Source: an uncultured Collinsella sp. | GTDB lineage: Bacteria > Actinomycetota > Coriobacteriia > Coriobacteriales > Coriobacteriaceae | Reading direction: 5' to 3' | Length of the DNA stretch: 5,747 bases | NCBI GenBank assembly: GCA_900555225.1 | Contig: USKL01000111.1 | Location: forward strand, 1 to 5,747 | Part shown: positions 4,670 to 5,747 of the stretch, piece after piece | Numbering within the stretch: position 1 is the stretch's first letter | Layout of the letters: the number at the start of each line of letters is the position of its first letter | The notes under the pieces: model-generated | Databases searched by the model: none | What the model was told of the DNA's origin: nothing | The model's input: the letters and a program-made list of their open reading frames with translations, nothing else | Program-made: the position numbers and the translations under genes

Positions 4670-4698
4670 ATTCTACCCACGAATGACATTTTGAACAA
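4670..4698 (-). promoter_or_regulatory. Candidate minus-strand promoter for the antisense RNA
   Basis: On the minus strand TTGTTC (4698-4693) and TAGAAT (4675-4670) are separated by exactly 17 bases. The -10 box has one mismatch and equals the + strand TAGAAT at 4406-4411; the -35 box is weak. No SOS-like box lies here, so the antisense RNA could be constitutive while the peptide mRNA is inducible. Confidence 0.4.
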
Positions 4699-4755
4699 TC
4701 GGCAATGCCGCTTCAAAAGCCAGGCACAACTGGCACAACCTAGGCGGTCGCTGAA

Positions 4756-4784
4756 TGTGACAAAGGGACCGTCCCTTTGTCACA
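4756..4784 (+). repeat. REP-like perfect palindrome, 14-bp arms
   Basis: TGTGACAAAGGGAC (4756-4769), one central C, GTCCCTTTGTCACA (4771-4784). Its sequence is shared with the degenerate copy at 4321-4350. Together the two copies bracket the 41-aa peptide locus. Palindromes of this type are usually dispersed in intergenic gaps and moved by RAYT-type transposases; no such gene is in the window. Confidence 0.9.
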
Positions 4785-4810
4785 ACCCAAATATTGCCTT
4801 TACGTGTTGA

Positions 4811-4855
4811 TGCACACGGTGTGCAATAATACTCGCACTGTGCAATAGCGCACAG
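4811..4855 (+). promoter_or_regulatory. Two palindromes and an extended -10 upstream of the second tetR gene
   Basis: TGCACAC-G-GTGTGCA (4811-4825) and CTGTGC-AATAGC-GCACAG (4838-4855) are both perfect inverted repeats, and both include TGTGCAATA (4820-4828 and 4839-4847, 19 bases apart). AATAAT (4825-4830) preceded by TGC is a plausible extended -10; no good -35 is at the right distance. The sites overlap the -10 and the initial transcribed bases, as expected for autorepression by the TetR protein encoded next. Confidence 0.5.
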
Positions 4856-4876
4856 GCTGAGTAACAAGGAGGACGC

Positions 4877-5587
4877 TTGTCCCAGCTCGAGAAATGCGAT
4901 CGCCGGTCCCTTCGCTCGCAGCGTGCCCTTCGCCAGGCGCTTGCCAGCGAGCTTGCCGAAAGCGGCGACCTTTCGCGCATTAACGTCGCGTCGCTCACCG
5001 AGCGCGCCGGTCTTACGCGCCGAACGTTCTATTCGCACTACCGCGATATTCCTGACTTTATCAATCAAATCGAGGACGGCTTGCTGGCCGAGATCCGTGA
5101 GCGCATTGAGCTCATCACCGCAGCTCAGCTGCCTGATCTCTATCACAACATCGATGAGCTCGAGCCGGCGCCCGGTTCGGTTGAGCTGCTGCGTTATCTT
5201 GCGGCCAACCGCGACTTAATTGGTGCGCTGCTGGGCCCGGGCGGCGACCCCGCCTTTATTAAAAAGATCATCGATACCGCACGCGAGGCCGTGGTGCCGC
5301 GTGCACAGACGGGCATTTTGGGCTTGGCGCTGGGCACGTTCTTCGACTACTACGTTACCTACGTCGTGAGTGCCGAGGTCGGCCTGATTCAGCGCTGGTT
5401 TGAGCGTGGGCTCACCGAATCGCCCGAGGCCATGGCGCGCATTATGACGGTTATCGCCTTTGTGCGTCCCGGCGACCTATATGGCCAACCCATCGATATC
5501 AACGTGCCGGAATACGGCTTGAAGCTATTGAACCTGCAGCTCGAGGACGCGGCCGACACCGCCGCAACCGTCGAGTCCAACAACTAA
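4877..5587 (+). CDS. TetR family regulator with TetR_C_8/DhaS-like architecture
   Basis: The 236-residue product is a predicted DNA-binding regulator. The N-terminal helix-turn-helix spans residues 11-61: RSLRSQRALRQAL, then INVASLTERAGLTRRTFYSHYRD (35-57), where RRTFYSHY is the recognition helix signature. The remainder resembles the C-terminal domain of DhaS-like TetR proteins, from family knowledge and not an alignment. The start is TTG 4877, 4 bases after AAGGAGG (4866-4872); no in-frame ATG lies nearby that would keep the domain whole. The downstream alanine-rich gene starts 11 bases after the stop codon, so both are probably one operon and the regulator may control it. Paired palindromes upstream suggest autoregulation. 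Effector unknown. Confidence 0.92.
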   Translation: MSQLEKCDRRSLRSQRALRQALASELAESGDLSRINVASLTERAGLTRRTFYSHYRDIPDFINQIEDGLLAEIRERIELITAAQLPDLYHNIDELEPAPGSVELLRYLAANRDLIGALLGPGGDPAFIKKIIDTAREAVVPRAQTGILGLALGTFFDYYVTYVVSAEVGLIQRWFERGLTESPEAMARIMTVIAFVRPGDLYGQPIDINVPEYGLKLLNLQLEDAADTAATVESNN

Positions 5588-5598
5588 GAGGAGAGACA

Positions 5599-5747
5599 AT
5601 GAGCAAACTCGTCGAGGGCATCAAGGACCGTATGGTCGCTGTCGCGCGTGAGGCCGCGCCCACCGTGGTGGACGCCGCGCAGAAGGCTGCGGCCGCGGCT
5701 GCCGAGAAAGTTGCCGAGGCAGTTGCCGATGCCAAGAACGCGGCAGG
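5599..5747 (+). CDS. Alanine-rich helical protein of unknown function, N-terminal part (3' end outside window)
   Basis: The first 49 residues are visible: MSKLVEGIKDRMVAVAREAA, then a run dominated by Ala, Glu, Lys and Val (AAAAAAEKVAEAVADAK near the end). The pattern predicts a long soluble or surface-seeking amphipathic helix, with no signal peptide or membrane segment. GAGGAG (5588-5593) lies 5 bases before ATG 5599. It follows the TetR-type gene by 11 bases and is likely cotranscribed. I do not recognise the family; Ala/Lys-rich histone-like, LEA-like or envelope-associated helical proteins look similar over short stretches. Confidence 0.7.
   Translation, partial: MSKLVEGIKDRMVAVAREAAPTVVDAAQKAAAAAAEKVAEAVADAKNAA

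Overview
The window looks like a chromosomal segment of a gut Coriobacteriia actinobacterium, most likely Collinsella or a close relative. This rests on high GC in most genes, strong GGAGG-type ribosome binding sites, the character of the proteins, and a TGTGACAAAGGGAC palindrome of a kind I associate with such genomes. The genus is inferred, not shown. All recognised genes are on the + strand.

Bases 1-1248 are a nitrogen module: the 3' part of an ammonium channel gene (amtB) and a PII signal protein gene (glnK). The 189-base gap between them holds three copies of a 21-base motif, two of which can form a long hairpin. The PII protein has Leu instead of the uridylylated Tyr51. Bases 1249-3348 are a TetR regulator and an MFS efflux-type transporter. 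Two near-identical ATAC...GTAT operators lie between them, separated by a terminator. The transporter is visibly poorer in GC than its neighbours. Bases 3349-4321 hold a Cof-type HAD phosphatase. Its -10 box lies in the loop of a 21-bp-arm inverted repeat whose right arm carries its ribosome binding site and start codon.

Bases 4351-4755 are the most unusual part. Between two copies of a REP-like palindrome is a compact locus with these parts: a LexA/SOS-type box (CGAACATATATTCG) in a promoter; a leader in which a perfect Shine-Dalgarno sequence is paired; a 41-codon gene for one hydrophobic helix with a basic tail; a strong hairpin over its stop codon; and a 3' region complementary to the leader in two nested blocks (11 and 10 bp). 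A candidate minus-strand promoter would produce an antisense RNA. This layout resembles SOS-induced type I toxin-antitoxin loci such as tisB/istR, and I offer it as an undescribed candidate of that kind. Toxicity and the antitoxin are inferred.

Bases 4801-5747 hold a second TetR-type regulator (TTG start, two palindromes in its upstream region), followed 11 bases later by the start of an alanine-rich helical protein that runs off the window and is probably in the same operon.
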